Positions 51,662 through 62,599 of a DNA stretch of 64,000 nucleotides are shown here, piece by piece. The stretch comes from Liolophura sinensis (lineage: Eukaryota; Mollusca; Polyplacophora; Chitonida; Chitonidae): the NCBI RefSeq assembly GCF_032854445.1, contig NC_088297.1:15057335-15121334 (forward strand), given 5' to 3'. Position 1 is the stretch's first letter; each line of letters begins with the position of its first letter. The notes beneath the pieces were generated by a model that had not been told where the DNA came from, made no database searches, and saw only the letters and a list, made by a program, of their open reading frames with translations. Position numbers and translations under genes: made by a program.

Positions 51662-54600
51662 TTATCGTCGCCGAATGGCAAACGTAACCATGATGCCCCA
51701 ATGATCGCTGGCAAAGTCATGACACGAGGATAGCTTCTCCAAACCGACCATCTTGAAGTTTGTAGGGATAAGAGATGGTCGGGCATTCCGTCTGAGATAA
51801 ATCCGGTCAAAACGGAAACGCGTTTCCTTGGCAACCTTGACATGGTTTAGCTGACCTTGCCAATAGTCCCACGTGTACTGGTGCTCAGGTCGACTTCCAG
51901 TGATCTCCCAAAGGTCAAGAATATTGTCTGGCAATCCGCCGACATCGGTTATCTGTGGATTAAAAGTTTGCGATAAAATATATAATACCAATTTTTTAGT
52001 TACCCGTTCAGATATATTTCTTTAGTTGTTTGGGGTTTAACGTCGCACTTCGTTTGTACGGCGGCCGTGAGTTTCTTTGGAGGAGAGGAACCGAGAGTGA
52101 CGGGGTAAACCACCGTCCTGTAGCAAGTTAAGCCCCAGTTACACCTGACCTAAGACTACCAACGACCTCTACTATTCATTGAAATCTTCTTATCGTGGTC
52201 ACTGGCGCCAGAATGTTTTTTTGCCAAGAAATTGTTTGCTGTGACATTTAAAACGAACGTATCGACTCTCGCAGGACTCCATTATGCAACGTAGTCACGT
52301 GATTTCATGAAATCCAAAGTGTCAACGATTTTTCTCTGCCAGATTGTAGTTGTGGCTTGGCCTTTACTGGCGAACCACGTGACATTTACCTATTGGTGGA
52401 AGTCAAGCGTTCTCCAACTTAATTCATATTACTTTCTCGCAATGGTAAATAAAATGTTCGCTCAGTAGTTAGGCTCACTATAAATCAGCTATTGTGGTTT
52501 CACCACACTCAAAAAATTGTCCACCACACTCAAAAAATTAATATGTTAAATTTTTAACAGAAAGTATGTTGTCTGAGTGATGTTAGAATGTATTCTGCTA
52601 ATGCAACAGGTTATTCTGTTAATTCAACATAAAGATTCTATTAGACTATAGGAATGTTATGCTGAACATGACAGAGTATTGTGTTATAAGAACAGAATGT
52701 ATTCTAGCATCACACAAACAACAGACTTCCTGTTAAAGATAACAGATTAATTTTTGAGTGCAGATTTTCACATTTTAGGTCAATAATCCAGGAGATACGG
52801 TAGCATGTAAGCAGTGTGGTCGGTAATCACAGTTCACGCTCTATGGTGATGCCAATGGTGGACACACTCGGTACTGAGTGCTGTGCACTGTGATTACCGA
52901 CCACTTCTGTTTTGGGTTTGTGTTTTTTTTAGTAGATATTCAACACAATATCACACTGGTCAAATACATTCTTTACCATCGCTCAGGCAACTTTCTGTTA
53001 AATTTATGTTTCAGGTTTAAAAAAGCATATTTCAGGTTTTCCACGATTTTTGCTCATGGAGCAGACAAGATTTCCACGCCTAATGATCGATGTTTACTTG
53101 CTTCTTTATCGCGAATATTCAGATCTCCGCCAAAGATGACAGCTCTGTCTTTGTCCACATTCTCCATTGCCTGTAAAGCCACCAGTAGCTGCTTCTTTCG
53201 CTCCTCGTCATGCGAATCCATGCTCTCGAGATGTGACGTCATAAGATAGCACTGCACGTTGTTCACGATACACTGAAATATGCAAAAGATATTTTTACTT
53301 ATTTATTTGTTTGATTTGTGTTTAATGCTGTATTTAAGAATCTTACCTATACGACCGTGGTCAAGTCACTGGCGCCAGAAAACAAAATGACTGAAAAACA
53401 AAACGATGTGTCTGGAGTAAAGCATGCACTGGCTTTTGTTAGGTACCTGACAAAAACTTTCCTGGATTTTTCACTTACATGTTGTCGGCCAGTTTATCAT
53501 GTGGATAAACCAGGTATTTCCTGAGAAAACCTGTGATCTTTGCTACTTACCTGACAAACTTCCGGAATTTGTCGGCGGTCAGGTTTTCGGGTGTAAAAAC
53601 TTATAGTGATCTCGCGTCACGCTTTGGTATTCGAAGCCTCAAGAACCATACGAGAGCAATAACACGAATACATCTAAGGACAACTATGAATCTAGAGTCT
53701 TGAAAATTCAGACTCGTGAAGCGAAATGGATCCACCTTAATAACTGTGTAAGGGCAGGCAAATTTTTACAAAATCGTTTCTATAGAGTACTAAAGGGAAC
53801 TTTCGTGTTCGGATTCTTTTCGCCAGAGTCCTACTGTAACAACAGTCCTACTGTATCATGTTTCATGTCAAAAATATGAGGTTAGTTTTACTGACATTAT
53901 CTTACCGATCATCTGTTTCACTATGTTCTTTAGCTGGAAATAACAACAGTTGTGTACAGTACAGCCGGATCCTAACCAATAATCTTTTTCCGATGACCAA
54001 TCTTATAATAAATGTAATAAAAAATAGTTGCCTAACATATTTGACAGGTCATTTTGTACAAATTGCCTTTAGCAATCAAAGGTTTGGGCGGAGTTTCCTT
54101 ACCTTGACAGTCTGCAGCTTTCTGGCCATGACGCTGGTCGGGAAGGGATGGACCACGTGCTCCTCAACTGTCACACAACTCTTCCTCAACAAAATGGCGG
54201 TGAAGTAGTCCTTATCACTGGCCTGTAAGACTGTATAGTGGGGGCACTCCTTCTTCAACATTAAGAACGTCTGACGAATAACTTCCTGTAGAAACACAAC
54301 TTCCGGATGTTCTCTGCGCAGAATGAAAGGCAACAAAAGAATTATGCTTATGTACTGTTCAAATATCACATTCAGTTATTGGGAATATGACTAAAATATA
54401 GATATGCGTTCAAAAGCTAGGTGTATTTATTTATTTATTTATTTAATTGGAGTTTTGCGCCGTGATCAAAAATATTTCACTTGTACGAATTATTGTGACG
54501 TGAAACTGGGCCGAGCCCGAAGGAAACCTACGAGCACCCGCAGATTTCTGGCAAACCTTTCCACGTATATAAAAGCAGAGTGCGGAAGGGCCATATGTCA

Positions 54601-55939
54601 ACCATGTCTTGCTTAAAGTCACTTATATTGCCTATGCCTAGACCTTTGTTACCTTCCCTGGTCTGACAACATGGGGTCTAGTACTGATTATCTCCATTGC
54701 GCAACTTGCCCCTGTTTCATTGGCTGAGAATTTCTCAGGGCTGTGGCGCTGGATTCAAAAGTAAGAACGGCTTGGGAGAGCGCGATCACTTGAGAATTCT
54801 CCTGACAGAAGCTTTACTGTGCTATAATACCACCTCTGAAAGGACAGCGCATCTCGTTTTCACAGTGAGGAAATTCCTTAATGGTTTGACACGTGACGGA
54901 TATGTCGGCCTGTGTGAACATGACCGGCAACAAAACCATGGCAACTCCACGAGATGTAACAGAGGCAGTTCTCTCCTCCCCAGTTTGGGAATAATTTCGA
55001 AAATGAGAGATTTTCCGATTCCCGGCGTACGGCGCAATGTTATCCAAACACAGCCTCTCTACCGACAATCCGCCAGTGTTGGTTGAAAGAAAATAAATTC
55101 TGCTTGTCTTTCTCTATTAATGCGCGACAGATTTATTGTCGTTAGGACAGATGCTAGGCCACGGGGGGGATGAATCTGATAGCTATACTACCAGTACTAT
55201 CCGTACGCCGTACAGCCATGTCAGTGAGGAATTCCTCACGAAAGCAAAGCTGTCGTGATTTCAAGAGAGATTTGCCAACAGCCAATCAGAGAGCTACCTC
55301 CGAAACAATGGCGGTGATGTGTACTTGAGCCTATATGTCAATCGGATCAAGCGTCTGGACTATGAGGATTAGAGATTAAGCCAACCTGCACCGCTTAACA
55401 CTGGGTTTTTAGGAACGATTATTTTATCATAGGACGATATTCACTCTGTTTTCCATAAGCGCCTATTTGCTCGCAGAGATCTGTTACTCCAACGAGTAAA
55501 ATCCCACAACTTTCACGTGATCTCGTCGGAAAAAAAGACTGAAGTGGAGCGGAACATTTTCAAATCAACACAAATTTATTGTGTTTTAGATATTTTGGTG
55601 ATAATTAAAACCCGTTACTCTTAATTATCTTTACTTGCAATCACATTTGTTTATTTGAATGTTGATTTATTTCGTATTCAAGAATATTTCACTTACACGA
55701 CGGAGGACAGCATTATGGTACGTGATGATAATAACAGCGATATGATACCGATAATAACTCAAACGTTGATTGGTTGTTTACATTTATTACTCGGCACTTA
55801 CGTGTTGATGACGTCACACACGGCCAGTGTTCTCAGCCTGAGGTTTTTGCTCTGTAGTCCGTTAATGTTCCAGCAGATAAGTTTCATGGTATACCTGGAC
55901 GCACGCTGGCGCTCTTCATATCGACGGATCGACATTGTT
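51662..55939 (-). CDS. TDP2: TDP2-like tyrosyl-DNA phosphodiesterase 2, 4 exons, 268 aa
   Basis: Hydrolyses 5'-phosphotyrosyl links left on DNA by trapped topoisomerase II, in the nucleus. Minus-strand exons: 55939-55802 (ATG 55935-55933), 54313-54103, 53272-53102 and 51952-51662 (stop TAA). Phases agree. The third intron uses a GC donor (GAA|GCAAGT), the others GT-AG. The endonuclease/exonuclease/phosphatase fold is complete: N23 in CWNINGL, E55 in VVFLQEV, H129 in TSHLES, D165 and N167 in GGDLNIRD, W200 in HQYTWDYW, R219-F220-D221-R222 and the final D255-H256 in SDHWG. Vertebrate TDP2 is about 360 aa and has an N-terminal UBA domain. Here only about 20 residues precede the catalytic domain, so either the UBA is absent or upstream exons were missed. 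The first exon starts at an acceptor (CAG|AACAATG), so at least one 5' exon lies further right. Confidence 0.88.
52505..52763. mobile_element. Foldback MITE family M, copy 2, in TDP2 intron 3
   Basis: The best-preserved copy: left end CACTCAAAAAATTAATATG, right end ATTAATTTTTGAGTGCAG, with the halves inverted throughout (GTGATGTTAGAATGTATTCT versus GAATGTATTCTAGCATCAC). A partial extra left end (CCACACTCAAAAAATTG) lies at about 52503-52520. Confidence 0.75.
53293..53370 (-). mobile_element. SINE-A tail fragment, in TDP2 intron 2
   Basis: TTACTTATTTATTTGTTTGA, TTTAATGCTGTATTTAAGAA and TATACGACCGTGGTCAAG; decayed. Confidence 0.6.
54424..54570 (-). mobile_element. SINE-A, partial, in TDP2 intron 1
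   Basis: TTTATTTATTTATTTATTTA tail, TTTTGCGCCGTGATCAAAAA and GGGCCGAGCCCGAAGGAAAC. Confidence 0.8.
54814..55068 (-). pseudogene. Possible helicase relic in TDP2 intron 1
   Basis: One frame contains RTPGIGKSLIFEIIPKL, which looks like a Walker A motif of RecQ-like helicases (GxGKS). Another frame continues with VAMVLLPVMFTQADI, where related proteins have an SPL-type motif Ia. The two frames need a shift to join. The match is short and could be chance. The TDP2 intron splicing does not depend on it. Confidence 0.22.
55655..55720 (-). mobile_element. SINE-A tail fragment, in TDP2 intron 1
   Basis: TTCGTATTCAAGAATATTTC and ACACGACGGAGGACAGCATT. Confidence 0.7.
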
Positions 55940-56655
55940 CTGTGAGACAAACCAACAGAAAATAAATAAATAACAAAAATCAACAAAAACAGATTAAAAA
56001 GAAAAAATGCACCTACCTCACGATACAGATAGCTAATTAACATAATCCAGAATGACCAATGAAATCAACCGAACCATCGTAAGTCGGAACATGTTCACGT
56101 TGTGAAGTTACTGTGGCTGATCCAGGTTCGTTAATGTGGAAACTATCTATGCTTCCCTTGTGAGCGATCGATGCATTGCTGAGGCAGTATTTTTTTATTA
56201 GCTGGAAACGTAGGACTCGGTATTCGACACTATCCACAATATACGTTATGTTTATATTAATGAAGAAACATCTACCCGTTGACCAATTGAAATTTTTGCT
56301 CCACTGTCAAGATATTTTTCTCGTAAGAAGAGTTTATTGGCTGGCAAGGATTACGTCACAAGTTACGCGAATCAGAAAACCAGGCAGGCGTCTGTCGACA
56401 GAGCATAGTATCGACAGATTCGAATGGCCTGTCGTGGAAAGATTAACCCTGCCTCTGTTGTTGATATTTTATACGCATGATCTGATTCAGTGAATTCATT
56501 CATGCGTGTGGCGACCGCACGAAAAATTGCTGTAGCCAGAAATACGCTAGATATGTGGAATAGGTTGACTATTTGTCACGTAGTCAAAATATGACTTTTG
56601 AAAATATTTGAAAATAGCCATACACTAATCAGTCTATCATGAAGAAGATACATGT
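55940..56655. other. 5' flank or first intron of TDP2; no exon recognised
   Basis: No exon encoding a UBA domain was recognised. The region is AT-rich and otherwise featureless. Confidence 0.4.
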
Positions 56656-56659
56656 ATAG

Positions 56660-56897
56660 GCCTAGAGGTGGCTAGCGTGCCAGCGAGGCGCAGTGACCTC
56701 GGATCGTCTCACTAATGAGGTCGATGTCAGTCCAATTCACACCGATTTCCTCCACGTGGAAAGGACCGATAGCAACTTGCGGATGGTCGTGGTTTCCCCC
56801 CCACCATTATGCTGGCCAACGTCGTTTATGTGAAATATCCTTGAGTAGGGCGATGAAACACCAATCAAATAAATAAATAAATAAATAAATAAATAAA
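56660..56897 (+). mobile_element. SINE-A, diverged
   Basis: Head-like GAGGTGGCTAGCGTGCCAGC, CGGATGGTCGTGGTTTCCCC and the AATATCCTTGAGTAGGGCGA end with a long AAATA tail. Confidence 0.8.
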
Positions 56898-57194
56898 CAT
56901 ACATGTGACCACCGTGGTATATATTCTGTACGAAGCAAAAAGTTGAGTTTATAATGAAGACACCGATACAGCCACTTATATAAAAGCAGCGTCTTAACAA
57001 ATCTAGAAGTAATTGCCAGCGTGGATATATTCGCGTTCTGCACCCACTACATCTACCCTTCACTGCTATACAGTGTAGCGGGCAACTTGCGTACCCAATT
57101 ACACCTGGCCTAACCCTCTTCGCGTGTCGCGTCAAATATTTTCAATTGACGCTGTACAAAACATCCGGGACGTATAGGTTGATCAGTTATTGAC
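56898..57194. other. No gene recognised
   Basis: Spacer between two SINE-A copies. Confidence 0.4.
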
Positions 57195-57441
57195 TCGATT
57201 TATTTGTTTGTTTGGTGTTTTACGCCGTCCTCAAGAATATTTCACTTGCAAGACGACGGCAAGCATTATGGTGGGGGGCCAACCCACGGCCATCCACAGG
57301 TTGCTGAAAGTCCTTCCCGCTAACTGCCAGAGAAGAAGCCAGAATGAGCTGGACTTGAACTCACAGCGACCGCATTGGTGAAAGGCACCGGGGTCATTAT
57401 GCTGCGCTAGTGTGCGAATCAACTGAGCTACGGAGACTCCG
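57195..57441 (-). mobile_element. SINE-A, full length, reverse
   Basis: Runs from the tail TTTATTTGTTTGTTTGGTGT to the head CAACTGAGCTACGGAGACTC. About 10 bases of the GC-rich middle are missing. Confidence 0.9.
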
Positions 57442-57714
57442 GTTGAATAGAGCTAAATGTAATACACACACTGAGGGTGAAATATTCATTCGTTTATAAA
57501 TCGGCGTTTGAATATTGCTCATTTATGCACATAATCAAGTTTCAAGTTACTTTACTGCCTTTTGTGATGAATACAATATTGCTTTCACAACTGAATTTAG
57601 TGCATGGCACGTATAGTATAGATATCTACAGTCCCTTTCATAAGGTTTCTGAAGCTATCTAGGTGATACGTATTACAGACGTATATTGCCAAAGTAAGTG
57701 TATGTGTATGTTTG

Positions 57715-57966
57715 GGTTTTTAACAAATTAACCTGTTCATTTTAACTTAGAGTCTGTTGTCTGAGTGATGCTAGATTGCGTTCTGTTAAGACAATAACAA
57801 TATTAATACTGCATGTGTTATATTCAACTGTTAGTTTTAATATAATCTCTATGATGATTTAATAGAATATATGTGTTATATTTAACGAAATAACTTGTCG
57901 CAATAGCAAAATACATTCTAACATCACACAGAAAACAGATTTTTTGTTAGAATTAAGTTTTGAGTG
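57715..57966. mobile_element. Foldback MITE family M, copy 3
   Basis: GTCTGAGTGATGCTAGATTG on the left and ACATTCTAACATCACACAGA on the right are inverted complements; the ends TTAACAAATTAACC and AATTAAGTTTTGAGTG resemble the other copies. This is the most diverged of the three. Confidence 0.65.
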
Positions 57967-58365
57967 AACTTAGCAATTTTTAAGTCATAGTCCGTACAGT
58001 CAAATTCGACCACGTTTCACTCCTAGGTCCTCACATCGACAATAAAGAATGTTGTCTACTTCTTATATTCATCCATATATTCATATTAACACCCTTTTCG
58101 CATGGTAAATCGTACCAAAATAAATGCTAAAAATATAGAAAAACGCAGGCAAATTCTGTTAGCAAACCGGTTTCCTTGAAGCCACAAAGGGTTCGATAGC
58201 TACACCGTACTGGTGTCACGGGTGAATACACTTTCCCTACTGTTACTTTAGTAAATGTGTCAATTTCAACTCCGCTTAACGACTTGAACGAATGTAAATC
58301 AAAGGTCGTAAAATAATAACCAAATAAAGGAATAAGTAAATTAACAGAATCAATCACTTTGCATG
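57967..58365. other. No gene recognised
   Basis: AT-rich spacer. Confidence 0.4.
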
Positions 58366-58505
58366 TTATTTATTTATTTGATTGGTGTTTACGCTGTACG
58401 TAAGACTATATCACTCATACCACTCATACCAGAATTATGGTGGGAGGTAACTGGGCAGAGCACGGAGGAAACCAACGACCATCCGCATGTTGCTGACAGA
58501 CCTTC
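58366..58505 (-). mobile_element. SINE-A, partial, reverse
   Basis: TTTATTTATTTGATTGGTGT, GAATTATGGTGGGAGGTAAC and CCATCCGCATGTTGCTGACA. A ten-base stretch (ATACCACTC) is duplicated inside. Confidence 0.85.
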
Positions 58506-58606
58506 CCACCCATCTAAAATGTGCCTTTCCCCGAAGTAATTTGGGCCTATGTTGTCCATTGTTGATTCCTATCTTGCAGATGACGTTTTGTTAGCTATTT
58601 TGTACC

Positions 58607-58790
58607 GTATTACATCTACTCATGTTTTGGAGACTAACGGCTAATCCCGCTTGCAGTACACGATTGCTTGATGGATCCTAGCATCTGTTTGTCATGCCAC
58701 CATTTCGAGAGCTTATCGTCACCGAAGGGCAAAAGTAGCAGGGATGCCATGCTGATCGGCGGCAAAGTTGTTGCACAAAGATAGTCTTAT
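58607..58790 (-). pseudogene. TDP2 last-exon fragment
   Basis: Read on the minus strand, LSLCNNFAADQHGIPATFALR and a stop (TGA) align with the end of the TDP2 gene at 51662 (LSSCHDFASDHWGIMVTFA...). The similarity continues past the stop into the presumed 3' UTR (GGTGGCATGACAAACAG). The catalytic DHW has become DQH, and sequence upstream of LSL is not coding. It is a partial duplicate of the 3' end only, about 6.9 kb from the parent and in the same orientation. Confidence 0.72.
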
Positions 58791-58805
58791 GGCAGAAAGC
58801 AAATT

Positions 58806-59150
58806 AGGTATTTCCACTGATTTTCTTAACTACCATGTACAACTTACGTATCTTCCTTCAGGATGCACACCACAGCATATCCTCACTCTGTATTGGCCTA
58901 GAAAAACCAAGCCTAGATATGTTTTAAGCCAAGGTTAGATTTTACGTTGTGTCTAGCTGTATGGGGCATTGCTGCTGAGAAGACTATTCAACTGCACGTG
59001 ATGAATGCCTTTTGACAAGTCACTTGCCTAGTCCTTTTGTCACGTGTCGTGTTACCAACATAATTCTTTATCATACAAATGCCGAGGCGTCTAACAATAT
59101 TACAAAGGTGTCTATATTTAACTGTATGTTAAATATAGCTGTATGTTAAA
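58806..59150. other. No gene recognised
   Basis: AT-rich spacer. Confidence 0.4.
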
Positions 59151-59154
59151 TATA

Positions 59155-59318
59155 GCCTTCTCCGACCGTAAATGGGAAGGTCTGTCAGCAACCCTGCGGA
59201 TGATCGTGGGTTTTCGCCCGGTTCTGCCCGGTTTCCTCCCACCATAATGCTGACTGCCGTCGTATAAGTGAAATATTCTTGAGTACGGCATAAAACACCA
59301 ATCAAATAAATAAAAAAA
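59155..59318 (+). mobile_element. SINE-A, 3' part
   Basis: TTCTCCGACCGTAAATGGGA, CCTGCGGATGATCGTGGGT and a complete 3' end with an AAATAAATAAAAAAA tail. Confidence 0.88.
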
Positions 59319-59344
59319 ATACCCCCTATGTCTATATGAATGAA

Positions 59345-59707
59345 CTTCCGGCCCCGATAGCACAACTGGTAGTGGTAGAGCGTCCACTTCGGGAGCGGTA
59401 GATCCAGGGTCAATCCTGGGTCGAGTCACGCCTAAGACTTCAAAAGAGGAAGTTGTAACTTCCTCGCTTGGCGTTCAGCATGAAGGTGGAAAGTGCAACG
59501 ACTGGTTGACCCGTATCAGTATAATGACTCTGGCGGGGCAGCTTACTTGCCTTCGGTAAGGCGTCTCATTGAAGCAGCACTGGATAAAAGAGCAGTGGAA
59601 ATCCGTCCTGCAATACGGAGGAACATTATATGCGCTCTAAGGATTTCTTCGTCGTCACATGACTGAATAATTGTTAAGTACGACGTTAAACCCCAAGTAC
59701 CCAATCA
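59345..59707 (+). mobile_element. SINE-B, full length with target duplication
   Basis: Begins after a 13-bp duplication CTATATGAATGAA (59332-59344 and 59708-59720). The head CCGGCCCCGATAGCACAACT has a small TGGTAG duplication. The 3' end AACCCCAAGTACCCAATCA has lost the CACT repeats. Confidence 0.92.
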
Positions 59708-59786
59708 CTATATGAATGAATCTCCATGTACAAATAAAGCCTCAGTCTATACGTTATTTGCATTCAGTTACTTATCATTTTATATT

Positions 59787-59905
59787 AATTTATTTCACTG
59801 GAGTTTTACAACGTACTCAAGAATATTTAACTTATACTACGGCGGCCAGCATCATGGTGGGAGGAAACCGTGCAGAGCCCGGGGAAAACCCACGACCAAT
59901 CTATG
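59787..59905 (-). mobile_element. SINE-A, partial, reverse
   Basis: TTTTACAACGTACTCAAGAA, ACTACGGCGGCCAGCATCAT and AGAGCCCGGGGAAAACCCAC. Confidence 0.85.
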
Positions 59906-60287
59906 ATAAATCTCCAGTGCTACAATACAGCATGCAATGGTTTTCATTAATTTAATTTACTCTCCGCTTCTTGCACAAGAATGTCTGCAGTGATTAAATG
60001 TAGTTATATTCTCCAAGACCATCTTGTTTCAGTTTCACTAATGTCTAGTGGAGACAGATGAACCAGTAAGAGGAGACAAATGAACCAGTGACAGATTAGA
60101 ACTCATGTCGTCACAAATCGCATGACTATACATGTAAATAATGTATAATTACCTGAACTAGAATGTAACAGGCGAATTAAAAAATAAAACTCAGAGTAAA
60201 ACAAGGAGTTGTCCTTGTTTAGTGTTGGAGATCATTGTTGACCGTTAGAATGTAACTCTTATCCCTCGAGGCTACATTTTCTATTTA
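59906..60287. other. No gene recognised
   Basis: AT-rich spacer with a small GAGACAGATGAACCAGT/GAGACAAATGAACCAGT direct repeat near 60050-60085. Confidence 0.45.
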
Positions 60288-60455
60288 CTATTTATTTGAT
60301 TGTTGTTTTACGCCAAAATCAAGAATTTCTCATGCATGCAGTCTGTCTTAAGCAAGGGCGAATCCAGGAGGAAACCGGGCAGAGCCCGAGGAAAACCAAT
60401 GACCACGGTGAATATATAAGTTTGCTGTCTAAGGCTGGGTTTGAACCCCAGTCAT
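60288..60455 (-). mobile_element. SINE-A, diverged, reverse
   Basis: TATTTATTTGATTGTTGTTT, AACCGGGCAGAGCCCGAGGA and GGTTTGAACCCCAGTC (B-box region). Confidence 0.7.
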
Positions 60456-60589
60456 TTGTGCTAGCGATATTAAAAGGATGGCACAGGTATTTGTGATGAT
60501 GTCTCCTATATAAGTCTACATCATCCTTGAGGAAGCTCCGCTGGCCTAATGCTCAGGGCGTGTTGGGTCACAATAAAGACTAAAAATGG

Positions 60590-60800
60590 TATTCACTTGA
60601 CACTGAGGGGTTAGAGCAAGGAGCAGTGTGACCGTGTCGGGTGTCATATCTGGTGTCATGAATATTATACTTTAGTGTTGGTAGTACTTTGGCAGCATGG
60701 ATTGAATCAAGACAAGAAGACAGTATATGTACACACTCCTAATGACTCCTCGTTGCCATATGACTGAAAAAGTACAACTTAAAATCCCAAACATCCATAC
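60590..60800 (+). repeat. Dispersed repeat family C, copy 1
   Basis: ACACTGAGGGGTTAGAGCAA, TGTCATATCTGGTGTCATGA and a SINE-B-like end (ACTCCTCGTTGCCATATGAC). It parallels 62345-62570 and is probably a distant relative of SINE-B. Confidence 0.5.
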
Positions 60801-60862
60801 ATACATCCGTGCACCCATACATATATCCATCCATCAACCTAGAACATCCCTTTTATTCATTG

Positions 60863-61120
60863 TGACGTCATGCAGCTGGATTATTGCTCTGAGTGGTTAT
60901 TCATGGTGACGTCATGCAGCTGGCCAAGTGCTCTGAGAGGTTATTAATGGTGACGTCATGCAGTTGACCTAGTGCTCTAGGGCCGCTTGCACAAAGCGAT
61001 CGAAGGCTAAGTTGATTGTAACTGCCATGGTGATATATGTTGAAGACATACGTTGCCAACGTAGCCTACGATTGCTTTGTGCAAAAGGCCCGAGGGCGGT
61101 TACTCATGGTGACATCATGC
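60863..61120 (+). repeat. 44-bp tandem array carrying TGACGTCA, split by a foldback
   Basis: Units start at 60863, 60907 and 60951, each with the perfect CRE-type octamer TGACGTCA followed by TGCAG and a GTGCTCTGAG or TTGCTCTGAG block. A fourth (TGACATCA) lies at 61110, displaced by an inserted foldback. Confidence 0.85.
60980..61091. mobile_element. 112-bp foldback element
   Basis: GGGCCGCTTGCACAAAGCGA on the left pairs with ATTGCTTTGTGCAAAAGGCCC (last 20 shown in part) on the right, and CGAAGGCTAAGTT with AACGTAGCCTACG inside. It is inserted in the fourth unit of the 44-bp array. Confidence 0.75.
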
Positions 61121-61871
61121 AGACGAGTTTGATAGTTTACAGCGACAATGTTGTGCACGTCATGTAGGCCTACACGTAAGCTAACGATCATTATGTACAA
61201 ATATGTCAATGAGTTCAATTTCATTAACGTAATGGGAACTGTTAGGTGTTTTCTTCATAATGTGAAACAGTATTCATAGACAACAGTAGTCAAATTAGTT
61301 TTACTAATTTCCTTGATTAGAAATAAAGATTTGTCTCGGAAGTTCAATATGCAAACCCAAACTCAAGACACGGCTTGCTCGTACTTGCATGAGAGCGGTC
61401 TCACACCATCTTTGTAGCGTAGCATAATTTTTACATGGTGAGATTAAGTGCTTATGGTATGAAAGTGATTCAATGGTTTTGTAGTATATACACGTCATAT
61501 GCAGTTAAAGGGCAGGTAACTCTAGGTCATATAAAATTTTATTACAGATAACGTTCCAGGCTCTATTGTCACAAATGTTTTATAAGAAAACATTTATTGT
61601 ACTTAACTGTAAAATGGTTCTTGCTTGTTGCCGTACCTGTCGCCATCTTCCCGTATGATACCGGCTCACACAGAGATGCATTTTGTTTGTCTCTTCCTCA
61701 GGCCTATACTACACGAATAAAGAAGACTTTGACCAGACCTACTTTGTTGAATTATTCCGAGTCTTACAGTATCAGGAACAGATACAGTTCTAATGTTTGG
61801 TTCATCAGGTATAGCATCTAAATGTTAAACACCATTCATTTCAAGTATTGCTCGGGTTACTGCTGTTCTAT
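61121..61871. other. No gene recognised
   Basis: AT-rich; short open frames near 61304 and 61597 lack recognisable domains. Confidence 0.4.
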
Positions 61872-61990
61872 GTATTTATCTGATTGGTGTTTTACGCCGT
61901 ACTCAAGAATATTTCACTCATACCACGGCAGTCAGCGTTAAACCGGGTAGAACCCGTGGGACACCTACGACCTTGCTGTCAGGCCTTCAC
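61872..61990 (-). mobile_element. SINE-A, 3' half, reverse
   Basis: TGATTGGTGTTTTACGCCGT, ACTCAAGAATATTTCACTCA and ACCACGGCAGTCAGCGTT; the middle is shortened. Confidence 0.85.
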
Positions 61991-62344
61991 TACACTTCTA
62001 AAATTAATCCAAAGATGTTTTATTCTTTTTTTGTTAAGATTATTTACGTCTTACTTGTCTCCATGTTCCGGACGACAGCGATAATTGTCTTCATCTTCCA
62101 TAAAAATGCCTTCCCAAGCTGGAAAATTCCGTAACGGCAACTGACATAGAGGTACACGTATTACCTTATATAAACGCACTGTCAGGTTTTCTGCTTCTCT
62201 AGACTATAAGGTATACGGATTCCAATCTATTAATGCACGCTATGAAGTTATAGTTCATCTACCTCTATAACATACTGGTATCAAGATGACAAAAATTGCA
62301 CGTTCAGTATGACGTCATGGTGCATGTGACCTAACAGGCATATC
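61991..62344. other. No gene recognised
   Basis: Spacer without supported features. Confidence 0.4.
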
Positions 62345-62570
62345 ATTATCAACTTGGGAGCAGACGCCGAGAGACCTTGGATCAATCCCGGATCGGGACA
62401 TACCGGAAACTTTATAAATTATACTTGTTGTTGCTACGCTCAGTACTCAGTGCTAAGAGGTTAGAGCAAGGAAACAAGAATGGTTGGCCCGGTGTCAGTA
62501 TAATGTGATTGTGTAAGGTGTCATGTCTGGTGTCTTCGGAATGATACTTCAGTGGCGATAGAAATTTCGC
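62345..62570 (+). repeat. Dispersed repeat family C, copy 2
   Basis: A B-box-like GGATCAATCCCGGATCGGG, AGAGGTTAGAGCAAGGAAAC and TGTCATGTCTGGTGTC relate it to 60590-60800; the first motif relates it to SINE-B. Confidence 0.5.
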
Positions 62571-62599
62571 GAAATGAACTCGTCCTGTCACAAGACGCG

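Noticed and set aside
54697-55086. 129-codon plus-strand open frame
   Set aside because: It lies inside a TDP2 intron on the opposite strand, has no domain, and overlaps the helicase-like relic read from the other strand.
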